A stretch of DNA of 64,000 nucleotides from Flexithrix dorotheae DSM 6795 (GTDB taxonomy: Bacteria > Bacteroidota > Bacteroidia > Cytophagales > Flammeovirgaceae). The stretch is from assembly GCF_000379765.1 (NCBI RefSeq), contig NZ_KB903447.1, positions 43,855 to 107,854 on the forward strand, written 5' to 3'. Numbering within the stretch: position 1 is the first letter of the stretch; every line of letters begins with the position of its first letter. This document shows positions 1-9,859 of this stretch, piece by piece. Under the pieces are notes generated by a model, which was given only the letters and a program-made list of their open reading frames with translations, did not search any database and had not been told where the DNA came from. The position numbers were made by a program, and so were the translations under genes.

Positions 1-1122
1 GCTCAGGTCAACAGCCTTACTAATACAAATGCATGGGCAAAAGCCGGAGTAATGATCAGAGAAAGCCTGAATGGCAATTCGAAGCATGCGATGAGTGTAA
101 TAACTTCTGCCAATGGCGTGAGTTTCCAAAGAAGAACTGGAACCGGTTCATCGAGTTCAAGTACAAAAATTGCTGGAATTTCCGCTCCGATCTGGGTGAA
201 AATTAACAGGACTGGTAATGTATTCACCTCTTCTTATTCAAATGATGGCAGCAACTGGACAGAGATTGGGAATGTAACCATTAGCATGAGTGCCAATACC
301 TTTGTAGGTTTATGTCTTACATCTCATAATGATGGCACTATTGCCACCGCTACTTATGACAATGTTGCTTTAAACAATAACAGCCAGCCCCAAACCCAGA
401 CTTTCAATACCACTGTGAACCAGGAAGTGAATGGTGGTCAATGGAATTCAGTGGGAACATTTTCTATAGATGGAGGTACTCAGGTGAGTGTAACCATTCG
501 CACAGATAACACCAATGGTTATGTAATTGTGGATGCCGTCCAATTAACCAAATCCGGGCAAAGTGATATTATTCTGGATAATTCAGATGCCAGTGGCGTA
601 ACTACTACCGGAAGCTGGACCACCAGTTCACATACCAGTGGTTACCATGGAGCAAACTATCTGCATGACGGCAATACAGGCAAAGGGAGTAAAACCATTA
701 CCTATACCACCACAGTTCCATCCACTGGAGATTATACTATTTCCCTCCGATGGACCTCTCATTCCAACAGAGCTGATAATGTTCCGGTGGAGATTACCTA
801 TACAAGTGGAGGTGGTTCTGGTAGTAGATTTAGTGCCTCTCCAATGATTACCGAACAACTGGAAGACAAACCATATGAACTCACAGTTTTCCCAAATCCT
901 GCCAGCCAGTTTCTGGATTTGCAGATTGATGGTAAAGAAGGAGATTGGAAAGTGAAGATTTTTGATTTGAATGGTAAAATTTACTTGCAGGAAATTGGAA
1001 ATCAAATGCCTGGTGCATCTACTATAAGATTGGATGTCAGTCAATTTCCAACAGGACTTTATTTGATGGAATTTATTATGGCTGAAGAAAAGCAGATGCA
1101 AAAAATTATGATTTTGAAATAG
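1..1122 (+). CDS. Secreted T9SS multidomain protein, C-terminal part (cut by window edge)
   Basis: The reading frame is open from base 1, so the N-terminus lies outside the window. About 373 residues are visible. The first ~125 are the end of a DUF1349-type concanavalin-like module (AKAGVMIRESLNGNSKHAM motif). A golvesin C-terminal-like domain follows (NGGQWNSVGTF to NVPVEITY, roughly residues 140-265), a beta-sandwich usually found on secreted enzymes and thought to bind carbohydrate. The last ~75 residues are a type A T9SS sorting domain (ELTVFPNPAS start), which directs export and surface attachment or release. No catalytic domain is visible in this part. The module and golvesin domain closely match those of the next gene, suggesting duplication and domain shuffling. 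A strong hairpin follows the stop codon. Confidence 0.85.
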   Translation, partial: AQVNSLTNTNAWAKAGVMIRESLNGNSKHAMSVITSANGVSFQRRTGTGSSSSSTKIAGISAPIWVKINRTGNVFTSSYSNDGSNWTEIGNVTISMSANTFVGLCLTSHNDGTIATATYDNVALNNNSQPQTQTFNTTVNQEVNGGQWNSVGTFSIDGGTQVSVTIRTDNTNGYVIVDAVQLTKSGQSDIILDNSDASGVTTTGSWTTSSHTSGYHGANYLHDGNTGKGSKTITYTTTVPSTGDYTISLRWTSHSNRADNVPVEITYTSGGGSGSRFSASPMITEQLEDKPYELTVFPNPASQFLDLQIDGKEGDWKVKIFDLNGKIYLQEIGNQMPGASTIRLDVSQFPTGLYLMEFIMAEEKQMQKIMILK

Positions 1123-1134
1123 TAATCTAACATT

Positions 1135-1169
1135 AAAACCTTCAGGGATTTTTTATTCCTGAAGGTTTT
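1135..1169 (+). terminator. Intrinsic terminator hairpin
   Basis: A 12-bp perfect stem (AAAACCTTCAGG with CCTGAAGGTTTT) encloses an 11-base T-rich loop. It lies 13 bases after the stop codon of the first gene and should end its transcript. Confidence 0.8.
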
Positions 1170-1223
1170 ACACTACCGAATACCCCTAACACTTTTATAT
1201 TTTTTATTTTATAAATAGTAATA

Positions 1224-4200
1224 ATGAAAATGAACAAAACGCTAACCCCATTCAGGAGTACAGGGCTGTTCCTGCTGCTGCTGATGCTCAGTGCATATGC
1301 ACCCAAATCCTACAAAAAGACCAAACCCTCCAAAATAATGACCACTACCGAAACGGTTACGGTCAATATGGAAATAAATGGAGGGCAATGGAATTCTGTG
1401 GGGACTTATACTTTGGTTGGAGGAACTGATGTAACCATCACTATCCGGAATGACAATACCAATGGCTATGTAATTGCCGATGCAGTACAATTAACCAAAC
1501 CTGGAGAAAGCGATATTATTCTGGATAATGCTGATGCCAGCGGAATCACTACAACAGGAAGCTGGATTGCGAGCTCGCATACCAGTGGTTACCATGGTTC
1601 AGATTATTTGCATGATAACAACAGCGGCCAGGGTACGAAAAGTGTCACCTACACCACCACTGTTCCTTCTTCTGGTGATTATGAAATTTCTTTAAGATGG
1701 ACATCGCATGGCAACAGAGCAGATAATGTTCCGGTGGATATTACTTATGAAGGAGGATCTTCCAGCACCCCGGTTACAGGAATCAGCGTAACTCCGGCAA
1801 GTGTTACTATTGATGAAGGACAGACTTCCCAATTAACAGCTACTATTGCTCCATCAAATGCTTCAGATCAATCTGTGGTATGGAGTACTTCCAATGCTGC
1901 CATTGCTACAGTGGACAATAATGGATTAGTTACTGCTGTAGCGGCAGGTTCAGCCACAATCACAGCCACCTCAAATGACGGTGGGTTTACCGATTCTGCT
2001 GCCGTTACGGTAAATGCAGTTAGTTTACCTTCCCCCTGGGTAAATGCAGACATTGGAAATGTTGCAGCTACCGGAAGTGCTACCTATGCCAATAGTACTT
2101 TTACACTGGAAGGCTCAGGAAAAGATATTTGGGGAAATACCGATGAATTTCAGTTTGTCTACCAGCCGCTAAATGGTGATGGGGAAATTGTTGCACAAGT
2201 GAATAGCCTGACCAATACCAATGCCTGGGCAAAAGCTGGAGTGATGATCAGGGAAAGTTTAGACGGTAATTCAAAACATGCCATGAGTGTAATCACCTGG
2301 AGTAATGGTGTGAGCTTTCAAAGAAGAACCAGTACGGGTTCCTCAAGTTCCAGTACTAAAATAGCAGGAATTACCGCACCGATTTGGGTAAAAATGAATA
2401 GAACAGGAAATGTATTTACTTCTTCCTATTCTGCTGATGGCACCAACTGGACAGAAGTTGGAAATGTAAATATCAGCATGGATACAGATGTTTTTGTAGG
2501 CTTATGCCTTACCTCCCACAATGATGGCACCATCTGTACAGCAGAATATGCCAATGTTAACCTGACTACAGGGGGCAGTTCTCCACAAAGCCAGACCATT
2601 ACCTTCAATTCCCTCGCTGACAAACAAACAGATGATCCTGATTTTACCCTTTCTGCTACTGCCAGCTCGGGACTTCCTGTAAGTTTCAGTATTGTTTCGG
2701 GACCTGCCACAGTGAGTGGAAATACCGTTTCTCTGACCGGTCAGGCAGGAACGGTAACGGTAAGAGCAAGCCAGGCGGGAGATGCAAATTACCAGGCTGC
2801 TTCTGATGTAGATCAATCTTTCAACGTAACTCAGAGCACTGGTAATCCTGGTGGAAATTATGCTGATAATATTACCCAGTATGGAGCAACCCTACACTGG
2901 GATGCAGTAAGTGGTGCAGAGTATAACCTGCGTTACAGAATTTTAGGGGAAAGCAACTGGAAGGAAGAAACCGGAATTACAACTACCGATTATGTTTTTG
3001 ACCAGGGAACACCGTATGGAAAATATGAATGGCAAGTACAATCTTTTATCCCTCCCTCCAATTATTCAGGTTATAGTGAACTGGATACTTTTCAAACTGA
3101 AAAAGCAGTGTATTTGGAAGGCGGTGTATTTAAAGCTACTCCATACAACTATCCAGGTGTAGATGCTACTACCAAAACGGCTTTACAGGCCATCAAAAAC
3201 GATGATTATTCTGCCACTCAGGAACAGGAATTTCTGGCACGGATGAAAAGTGAAATTGATTGGTTTGTAGCCAACAGATCCGTAGGAAATGGAGGAGTTT
3301 ATTTTGAGTCCGAAAAAGCAAGTTATCCGCATACTATGTATCAGTTAATCGATGCAATTGCCAAGAATAATTCATCCAAAGAAGGAAGTGCCAAAAACTT
3401 TTTACAGGCAATTGATTATCATGCGGATGGAAAAACTTTAGGCGTTGATTTATATCCAAGTTTCACCTTAAAAGGGCAGTTACCCAAATATTTTTATTTC
3501 AGCAAATTCCATAATGTACTGGATAAATCATACGAACAACTGATGAGGGATGCCATTGAAGAATGGACTTTTGACAATAAATCATTTACCAGGGCTTATG
3601 ACAATTATGTACATACTGCTTCCGGGAATCCAATCGATCCGCTTGGCAGGGAACATCCTTCTTTTAGCGCTGCTTCTGGCTGGGCTCCTGCAGCTAAAAA
3701 TAGCTGGGTAGATGTACGGGCTACTGATAACCTGAAGTTAATGCGGGAATGTGCGGTTTATTTATTTGCCGAGGAAATAGACAACACGGTTATTAGGGAC
3801 ATCTATAAACAAAGAATCAAAAACCATGTGGCTACTTTGTATCATGTGGGATATAGCGAATGGGATTCTGACCCTTATTATGCGCATGTGGTTCCACCAT
3901 TACTCAGTCTTTATTCCTACACGGTAGATCCTGATATGAAAAAGATTGCCAAAGCTGGAATTGACTGGTACATGATGACAGGTGCAGCGAAATATTACCG
4001 TGGAACAATGGCAGGGCCATTTAAAAGAGTATATGGTCCTGGATCGAGCTTTTCTCTACAAAGTGCCAGTGCAACTGTACCTTATGCTTATTTTGGAGGT
4101 GCTCCGGATCTGAGCAATAAAAAGCATGAAAGAGATGATTACATTATTTTCTTAAGCGACTACCGCCCACCACAAGCGATTTATAACTTGGCTCACAAAG

Positions 4201-6509
4201 ATATTCCGGATTATACTGAGCAACTCAATACATATCCTGCATATGGAACTTTTAATCCTACTTCGGCTACTGCGCCTTATTCTTTTGAGACCATGTATTA
4301 TGGCAAAAACTTCAGGATGGGTAGTGCAGTAAATGTAGCCAGTGATTGGGATATGACTCCTTATGGTGTTACCATGTATGATTCAAATCTGGGTGCAGTT
4401 CCTTTCTTAGCCATGAATGCCGGACAATCTGCTGAAAGAGATAAAGTTCACAAGGATCCGGGAGATCAGATTGCTCAGTATAAAAATCTGATGATCAGAT
4501 TAAGACCAGCTTCAGGAAATGCCTACGATTTTGTCGCTCCTGATTATGCCAGTATTGTTCAGGAAAATGGCATCTGGTTTTTTGAATATGAAAATACCTA
4601 TGTAGCCTGCCGACCTGTTAATCTTCAACTGGATTCTACCAAAACTTACGAAACAGACTATAAAATTTATCACACCTCTCCTACTGGTGGCACTTATGCC
4701 GGTTTTGCTTTGGAAATTGTGGATGAAGATCAATTTGCTAGTTTTGCCAGTTTCAAAACCGCTGTAGCTGCCCAGACACTTGATATATCAAATCTGAGCA
4801 ATGGAGAAATTACCCTGAACGGTACCAGCGGAGAATACCTCAAAATGGAATATAATACCAGTAATGATTTGCCAAAGGTTTACCGTAATTCAACGGAATT
4901 CTATGATTATACGGATCCTAAAAATTTCAGTCCAAGAAAATCAGTTACACCACCTCAGGCGATAATAAGCAATGTAGTAGTAGATGGTGGGGATGTAACT
5001 GTTACCGGCACGGCTGCTGACTTAAACAGAGGAGTGGTTTCTCAAAGCTGGAAAGACGGAACCCTAAGGGTTATTGCCGGAGATAAGATTTTTACGTCTA
5101 CTGTTACTGTAAACGGTGATGTGACTTACAGCGAAGAAGTATTGAACCCGGGGGTAAATGATTTGGGAGAAATTACAGGAATAGAGCTTTATGCTGACGG
5201 GCAAAAAGTTGGAGATGCCACTCCAGCGGAAGTAGCAGCCGGATCGTTCAACTTCCAAATCAATAACTTAAAAAATGGTTTTATCGAGATAAAAGTAAAG
5301 GCGATTGATGAAGAAGGAAATATCGGTTGGTCTTCAGCTCAGGTAGTAGAAATAACCGATGGGGATGCACAAGCTCCTGCCGCACCGGCAAATTTAACTG
5401 CCAATGCGATCAGTCCATCAGAGGTGGCACTTTCATGGGATGCCAATACAGAACCTGATTTTTCCGTGTATAAGCTTTACAGTTCTACTGTTTCTGGTAT
5501 CACACCTGATGCTACTACCTATGTAGCTGATATATCAGGTGCTACCACTTACACTGTTTCTGCCCTTCAGGCCAATGCTACATATTACTTTAAGCTAACG
5601 GCTTTGGATAGTGCCCTGAACGAATCAAATGCTTCAACAGAAGCCAGCGCCAGTACTTTAGTAGAAACAGTTATAACCATTGATGATGATACTTATGTGA
5701 AAGAAAATGATCCAAATGCTACTTTCCATACAGATGGTGGTGTTCGGGTAAAATCCGAGAGTGGCAATCACTGGAATGCCTTCCTAAAATTCGATGTCAG
5801 TTCATTGCCTTCTACCATTGAAAATGCAAAAATCCGAATGTGGGGAAGATGTGAGGTGGATAAAATTGACACTGATCCTAATTACCTGTATCCGGCTGTC
5901 CATGTTTATGCCGCCTCAAGTAACTGGTCGGGCAACACCCTTACCTGGAATAACAGCAGCAATGTAAACCAGGAAACGACTTCACTGGACAATCAGGTTG
6001 TAGCTGCTACCACTTACAAAATCTGGTATGAGTGGGATGTTACTCAGTCTTTGCAGGATTCTCTGACAGCGGGAGTTTCAAATGCCAGTTTTGTTTTTAA
6101 AGCAAACGGCAGTAATGATCCGTCTAACCATGTATGGACTGTTTCTCAAGACTGGCAACCAGATAACAGTGCACAATTAGTGGTATATTCTTCGGGAAGT
6201 GGAAATGCCAGAATTGCCAGCCAGCCTATTTTAAAACAGGAAAAACAACAACAACCTGAGGTGGTTTTATATCCAAATCCGGTAAAAGATGGAATCGCCA
6301 AAATTGGTTTTAAAGGGTTTTCTCAGGACAATGCCATCCAACTTAAAATCTTCAATATTGAAGGGAAACTTTTATTGGATGAAAGCATAGAAAATACAAC
6401 TACAACCTATCAATTAAACACCCAAAAATTTGCTGGAATTAAAGGAATTTTCCTTGTAAAAATTATCTCCGGTGAGTCGATTTTCAACAAAAGGTTAATT
6501 ATAGATTAA
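1224..6509 (+). CDS. Secreted T9SS multidomain enzyme with toroid-type putative polysaccharide lyase domain
   Basis: A 1761-residue secreted protein with an N-terminal hydrophobic segment (LFLLLLMLSAYA). Visible order: golvesin-like domain (~45-175), bacterial Ig-like group 2 domain (~185-270), DUF1349-type concanavalin-like module (~275-450), an MBG/Ig-like segment (~460-535), a fibronectin III-like domain (~545-630), a large domain (~640-1250), Ig/FnIII domains (~1260-1480), a DNRLRE/CBM96-like domain (~1485-1660, beginning DDDTYVKENDP) and a T9SS type A tag (PEVVLYPNP). The large domain looks like an alpha/alpha toroid followed by a beta-sandwich, the build of many polysaccharide lyases. 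It shares ordered motifs with the protein at 54074-56293 (KR.Y, YRP, ET.Y..NF, a terminal Y.A..P-type strand). I cannot assign a CAZy family. The start is the first ATG of a signal-like sequence. Secretion is well supported; lyase activity is inference. Confidence 0.75.
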   Translation: MKMNKTLTPFRSTGLFLLLLMLSAYAPKSYKKTKPSKIMTTTETVTVNMEINGGQWNSVGTYTLVGGTDVTITIRNDNTNGYVIADAVQLTKPGESDIILDNADASGITTTGSWIASSHTSGYHGSDYLHDNNSGQGTKSVTYTTTVPSSGDYEISLRWTSHGNRADNVPVDITYEGGSSSTPVTGISVTPASVTIDEGQTSQLTATIAPSNASDQSVVWSTSNAAIATVDNNGLVTAVAAGSATITATSNDGGFTDSAAVTVNAVSLPSPWVNADIGNVAATGSATYANSTFTLEGSGKDIWGNTDEFQFVYQPLNGDGEIVAQVNSLTNTNAWAKAGVMIRESLDGNSKHAMSVITWSNGVSFQRRTSTGSSSSSTKIAGITAPIWVKMNRTGNVFTSSYSADGTNWTEVGNVNISMDTDVFVGLCLTSHNDGTICTAEYANVNLTTGGSSPQSQTITFNSLADKQTDDPDFTLSATASSGLPVSFSIVSGPATVSGNTVSLTGQAGTVTVRASQAGDANYQAASDVDQSFNVTQSTGNPGGNYADNITQYGATLHWDAVSGAEYNLRYRILGESNWKEETGITTTDYVFDQGTPYGKYEWQVQSFIPPSNYSGYSELDTFQTEKAVYLEGGVFKATPYNYPGVDATTKTALQAIKNDDYSATQEQEFLARMKSEIDWFVANRSVGNGGVYFESEKASYPHTMYQLIDAIAKNNSSKEGSAKNFLQAIDYHADGKTLGVDLYPSFTLKGQLPKYFYFSKFHNVLDKSYEQLMRDAIEEWTFDNKSFTRAYDNYVHTASGNPIDPLGREHPSFSAASGWAPAAKNSWVDVRATDNLKLMRECAVYLFAEEIDNTVIRDIYKQRIKNHVATLYHVGYSEWDSDPYYAHVVPPLLSLYSYTVDPDMKKIAKAGIDWYMMTGAAKYYRGTMAGPFKRVYGPGSSFSLQSASATVPYAYFGGAPDLSNKKHERDDYIIFLSDYRPPQAIYNLAHKDIPDYTEQLNTYPAYGTFNPTSATAPYSFETMYYGKNFRMGSAVNVASDWDMTPYGVTMYDSNLGAVPFLAMNAGQSAERDKVHKDPGDQIAQYKNLMIRLRPASGNAYDFVAPDYASIVQENGIWFFEYENTYVACRPVNLQLDSTKTYETDYKIYHTSPTGGTYAGFALEIVDEDQFASFASFKTAVAAQTLDISNLSNGEITLNGTSGEYLKMEYNTSNDLPKVYRNSTEFYDYTDPKNFSPRKSVTPPQAIISNVVVDGGDVTVTGTAADLNRGVVSQSWKDGTLRVIAGDKIFTSTVTVNGDVTYSEEVLNPGVNDLGEITGIELYADGQKVGDATPAEVAAGSFNFQINNLKNGFIEIKVKAIDEEGNIGWSSAQVVEITDGDAQAPAAPANLTANAISPSEVALSWDANTEPDFSVYKLYSSTVSGITPDATTYVADISGATTYTVSALQANATYYFKLTALDSALNESNASTEASASTLVETVITIDDDTYVKENDPNATFHTDGGVRVKSESGNHWNAFLKFDVSSLPSTIENAKIRMWGRCEVDKIDTDPNYLYPAVHVYAASSNWSGNTLTWNNSSNVNQETTSLDNQVVAATTYKIWYEWDVTQSLQDSLTAGVSNASFVFKANGSNDPSNHVWTVSQDWQPDNSAQLVVYSSGSGNARIASQPILKQEKQQQPEVVLYPNPVKDGIAKIGFKGFSQDNAIQLKIFNIEGKLLLDESIENTTTTYQLNTQKFAGIKGIFLVKIISGESIFNKRLIID

Positions 6510-6521
6510 TCAATCCTCAAA

Positions 6522-6552
6522 AGCACTGGGTTTAAAATTTAAACCCAGTGCT
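6522..6552 (+). terminator. Terminator-like hairpin after the toroid enzyme
   Basis: A perfect inverted repeat with 15-bp arms (AGCACTGGGTTTAAA) and a one-base centre lies 12 bases after the stop. A diverged copy follows the next gene at 9542-9572, so this hairpin was probably duplicated together with the upstream C-terminal coding region. Confidence 0.7.
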
Positions 6553-6640
6553 CATTTTGCTTGAAACACTAATTTTAATATCCGGGAAATCTTTTGACCT
6601 ATCCCCGATGGAGTATAACATACCCCTTATAAATTCTAGA

Positions 6641-6660
6641 ATTCAGGCCTAAACCTGAAT
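6641..6660. repeat. Short inverted repeat in the leader of the next gene
   Basis: ATTCAGG and CCTGAAT arms (7 bp) are separated by six bases. They sit about 115 bases upstream of the next start codon, in the 6510-6772 intergenic stretch, which holds no gene. It could be a leader hairpin or protein-binding site; function unknown. Confidence 0.3.
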
Positions 6661-6772
6661 AAAGCCAAAGAGAATTAAATGATCATTTTTCTCCGCATTG
6701 CTACTTTCCAACCAGTATGATCGCTTTTATTTTTTCAACTATCCAAAAAACCTTTCACAAAAACTTACAAAA

Positions 6773-9529
6773 ATGAAAAATTTCATTCCTTATTACCTTT
6801 TCAGAGGTACACAGATTTTTATTTTCCTTATACTTTTTTCCAGTTATGGATTTGCCCAGGACAACCGGGCATTTTATGCAGGCTCTTCAGGAAAAGAAAC
6901 TTTTAATGATATCGTAGAATTGTCGGATGGTACTTTACTGGTCTGCGGACAAGCTGATGACCTGAATTGGATATCCATCAGCAAAACTCAAATTAATAAT
7001 GCTGCAATTTCTAATCCATCACCTGCCAATAAGTATAGCTTTATTCTGCATTTATCCGCAGATATGTCCCAAATTCTTTCCTGTGCCTATCTGAACCAGG
7101 GGGTGGCGGATGACATAAAATCCATTAAGTTTCAGAATGCACCTGGTACAACTACATCTAATATTTTTATTTCGGGAAATACCTCAGGAGGATATTTTAT
7201 TGCCAAATTAAATCATAACTTTTTAAATGGTGTGCCAAATGATTTTTCATGGGTTTATAACATCAATGCCTCAGGTTATCCAAAATCTTATCATCCCTGG
7301 GATGTGGACAATCAGGGAAATGTATTTTTTATTAGAGGAGAATCACATGGTTATAATTGGGCAAGTATTCATTGTCTAAACAATTCAGGAATCCTTAAAC
7401 CTATTCCAAATTGGCGAACTCACTGGGGAAGTAATGGTGAGGTTTATGGTACTTTAGCTGAACTGGGTTTAACCGAAAATGATATTTCTCATAGTGGCAT
7501 TGTTTTAAAGTTCTGGGGCAGAGGAGATTTAAGAAGCTGGACGCAAACTGACTATGAGGCCATTATCCCGGATGGAAACGGAGGAACCAAACAGGGAAAA
7601 TGGCCAATGGATATTCTCTTCAATTCTCCGTGGGATCCGGTGAATAAACCAACCGGAAGTCCAGGCTATACTGGTTATAAAAGACCAGGAACTCCTGTCT
7701 ATGGCGGTTCCGCGATAGTTATCGATAAAAGAACCAACAATCTTTTTATTGGGATGAACACTAAAAGTGTATTGCCTGATGGAAATCCTGATTTTGAACC
7801 AGCTGTTATTGCTATGGACAACTCAGGAGCACTTTTGTGGTGGAGCAGGCTTTATCATGAGATCACACCCCAGGGCCAAATAAGAAACTCCACACCTGAT
7901 CAATATATTGATCAATTAGAGATTGATTACAGCCAGCCTGCCAGCCAATCCAGTTTGGTAGTTTTGGCCAGGTGTCATGGAAATAATGTAGAGAATTTTT
8001 GGGAAGGAAATACCATTGCAATCAATCCATCAGCCAATGGTTTTCAGAATCAGTTTACCGGAAGTAGTGGAAATATCCATATCAGTTGGCTGGGAAAACT
8101 TAAACTCACCGATGGCCAGCTAAATGCATCAACTTATGTGGCAGAATTTGCTGAAGGAATGGGCGGGACCTCTGGCAGTCATTCCGATCCAAATCTTGAT
8201 GGCTGGCCAAGTCCTAATGCGGGTTGGCCTACCCTAAATACAACCAGATGTAGTGATTTGGAAATTGCTTCGGATGGATCTGTTTGTGTTAGTTGTAAAG
8301 GCAGAAGGACAATCACTACAGCCAATGCCTACCAAAAAATGGTAAAACCAAGTGAAGGAAATGGAAGCTGGAATCAATTTGTAAGACAATATTCTTCCGA
8401 TTTATCTAGCATGCTTTACAGTTCATTAGTAGTAGGAGAATGGGATATTAGTAATGGCACAGGTGGAAATAACACAGAAATTTCGAGCATTTTGGCTAAG
8501 GGAAATTCCATATTAGCCGTAGGCAAACATAAAGATGATGGAGGTTCGGGAGCTTTGGGTAATCCTATTCCTGTCACTGGAGTACCCTCCTGGGGGGCAA
8601 GTCTGCCTTCCAATGAAAGCGCTCTTTCCGTAAAGTATAATACAGGCCCTTCCCAGCCTGAAGAAGGACTCCCTACTCCCTGGACAAATACGGATATAGG
8701 TAATGTAGCTGCTACAGGGGATGCCTCCTACAACAATGGAACATTTACCCTTGACGGTTCTGGAAAAGATATTTGGGGAAATACTGATGAATTTCAGTTT
8801 GTCTATCAGTCTCTAAATGGGGATGGGGAAATTGTTGCTCAGGTAAACAGCCTTACCAATACGCATTCCTGGGCTAAAGCCGGGGTAATGATCAGAGAAA
8901 GTCTGGATGGTAACTCCAAACATGCCATGAGTGTAATTACCTGGAGCAATGGCGTGAGTTTTCAAAGAAGAACCAGTACCGGTTCTTCGAGTGCCAGCAC
9001 TAAAATTGCCGGTCTCTCCACTCCTGTCTGGGTTAAATTGAGTAGAAATGGAAATGTATTTACGTCTTCATATTCTGCTGATGGCAATAACTGGACAGAA
9101 ATTGGAAATGTAAATATTAGTATGGATACAAGTGCCTTTGTTGGTTTGTGCCTTACTTCTCATAATGATGGCACTATTGCCACGGCAACTTATGATAATG
9201 TCACTGTCAATACAGGAGGATCAAATGCCAGAATTGCCAGCCAATCAATTTTAAAGGAGGAAGTGAATCAACAACCTGAGGTAATTTTATATCCTAATCC
9301 GGTAAAAGAGGGAAAAGCCAGAATTGATTTAAAAGGATTTACTCAGGACAATTCCATCCAACTTAAAATCTTCAATATTGAAGGAAAATTATTGTTGGAT
9401 GAAAATATCAAAAACACAACTACAACATATCAATTAAACACCCAAAAATTTGCTGGAAGTAAGGGGATTTACCTTGTGAAAATTATTTCTGGTGAGTCGA
9501 TTTTCAACAAAAGATTAATTATAGATTAA
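6773..9529 (+). CDS. Large secreted T9SS protein with DUF1349-type module
   Basis: 918 residues from the ATG at 6773. This start is preferred over an in-frame ATG at 6698 because it begins a clean signal peptide (MKNFIPYYLF to SSYGFAQ). The N-terminal ~620 residues have no domain I can name. They contain recurring segments typical of propeller or SBBP-like surface proteins (GSSGKETFNDIVELSDGTLL) and many Trp, Gly and Asn residues, but no clear catalytic motif. A DUF1349-type concanavalin-like module (~635-815) is followed by a T9SS type A tag (PEVILYPNP). The module and tag are nearly identical to those of the upstream gene. It is probably a secreted glycan-binding or structural protein; enzymatic activity in the N-terminal region is not excluded. 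Confidence 0.75.
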   Translation: MKNFIPYYLFRGTQIFIFLILFSSYGFAQDNRAFYAGSSGKETFNDIVELSDGTLLVCGQADDLNWISISKTQINNAAISNPSPANKYSFILHLSADMSQILSCAYLNQGVADDIKSIKFQNAPGTTTSNIFISGNTSGGYFIAKLNHNFLNGVPNDFSWVYNINASGYPKSYHPWDVDNQGNVFFIRGESHGYNWASIHCLNNSGILKPIPNWRTHWGSNGEVYGTLAELGLTENDISHSGIVLKFWGRGDLRSWTQTDYEAIIPDGNGGTKQGKWPMDILFNSPWDPVNKPTGSPGYTGYKRPGTPVYGGSAIVIDKRTNNLFIGMNTKSVLPDGNPDFEPAVIAMDNSGALLWWSRLYHEITPQGQIRNSTPDQYIDQLEIDYSQPASQSSLVVLARCHGNNVENFWEGNTIAINPSANGFQNQFTGSSGNIHISWLGKLKLTDGQLNASTYVAEFAEGMGGTSGSHSDPNLDGWPSPNAGWPTLNTTRCSDLEIASDGSVCVSCKGRRTITTANAYQKMVKPSEGNGSWNQFVRQYSSDLSSMLYSSLVVGEWDISNGTGGNNTEISSILAKGNSILAVGKHKDDGGSGALGNPIPVTGVPSWGASLPSNESALSVKYNTGPSQPEEGLPTPWTNTDIGNVAATGDASYNNGTFTLDGSGKDIWGNTDEFQFVYQSLNGDGEIVAQVNSLTNTHSWAKAGVMIRESLDGNSKHAMSVITWSNGVSFQRRTSTGSSSASTKIAGLSTPVWVKLSRNGNVFTSSYSADGNNWTEIGNVNISMDTSAFVGLCLTSHNDGTIATATYDNVTVNTGGSNARIASQSILKEEVNQQPEVILYPNPVKEGKARIDLKGFTQDNSIQLKIFNIEGKLLLDENIKNTTTTYQLNTQKFAGSKGIYLVKIISGESIFNKRLIID

Positions 9530-9541
9530 TTGATCTATCCA

Positions 9542-9572
9542 AGCACCGGGTTTAAAATTTAAATCCGGTACT
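9542..9572 (+). terminator. Terminator-like hairpin, diverged copy
   Basis: This corresponds base for base to the hairpin at 6522-6552. Two positions changed in the right arm still allow G-U pairs in the RNA (AGCACCGGGTTTAAA with TTTAAATCCGGTACT), and a T-rich stretch follows. Preservation of pairing supports a role as RNA structure. Confidence 0.65.
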
Positions 9573-9664
9573 TCTTTAAGATTTTAGGTTGAATTCCTCT
9601 GCTTGTACAAGCACATTTATACCTAAAAATAGCTGCAAGGATCGTTTTCCAGAATGACAGGAGC

Positions 9665-9859
9665 TTATGATTTTTCCATTTTAAAGTAATCTTCATCTAC
9701 TGATGGACTCATATTTTTAAATGCCTGATAATTGAATTCATTCCATAGTTCCCAGTAATTTGCCTTGTTTCTATATCGCTTCACAATTCTTCCACCAGGG
9801 TAAGAATTATAGAGTTGGAAATGGGGATGAATCAAACGTCTAAAAATTATAATAACCAA
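9665..9859 (-). pseudogene. Probable remnant of a glycoside-hydrolase-like gene
   Basis: The stretch between the T9SS gene and the kinase holds a 64-codon minus-strand frame that overlaps the kinase stop. Its core reads YPGGRIVKRYRNK, then NYWELWNEFNYQAF, then SPSVDEDYF. The WELWNE-type signature resembles the acid/base segment of clan GH-A enzymes, especially GH39, but the rest of such an enzyme (normally over 400 residues) is absent, and no start fits a complete protein. I read it as a decayed fragment left after a deletion next to the kinase. It may instead be a chance frame or a small unknown gene. The remainder of 9530-9839 holds only the hairpin at 9542. Confidence 0.3.

Noticed and set aside
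6603..6626. Sequence CCCCGATGGAGTATAACATA followed by CCCC upstream of the third T9SS gene, partly like the promoter elements of the polysaccharide locus
   Set aside because: Similarity is limited to a short ATGGA-type core and does not extend as it does between 45311-45350 and 58825-58866.
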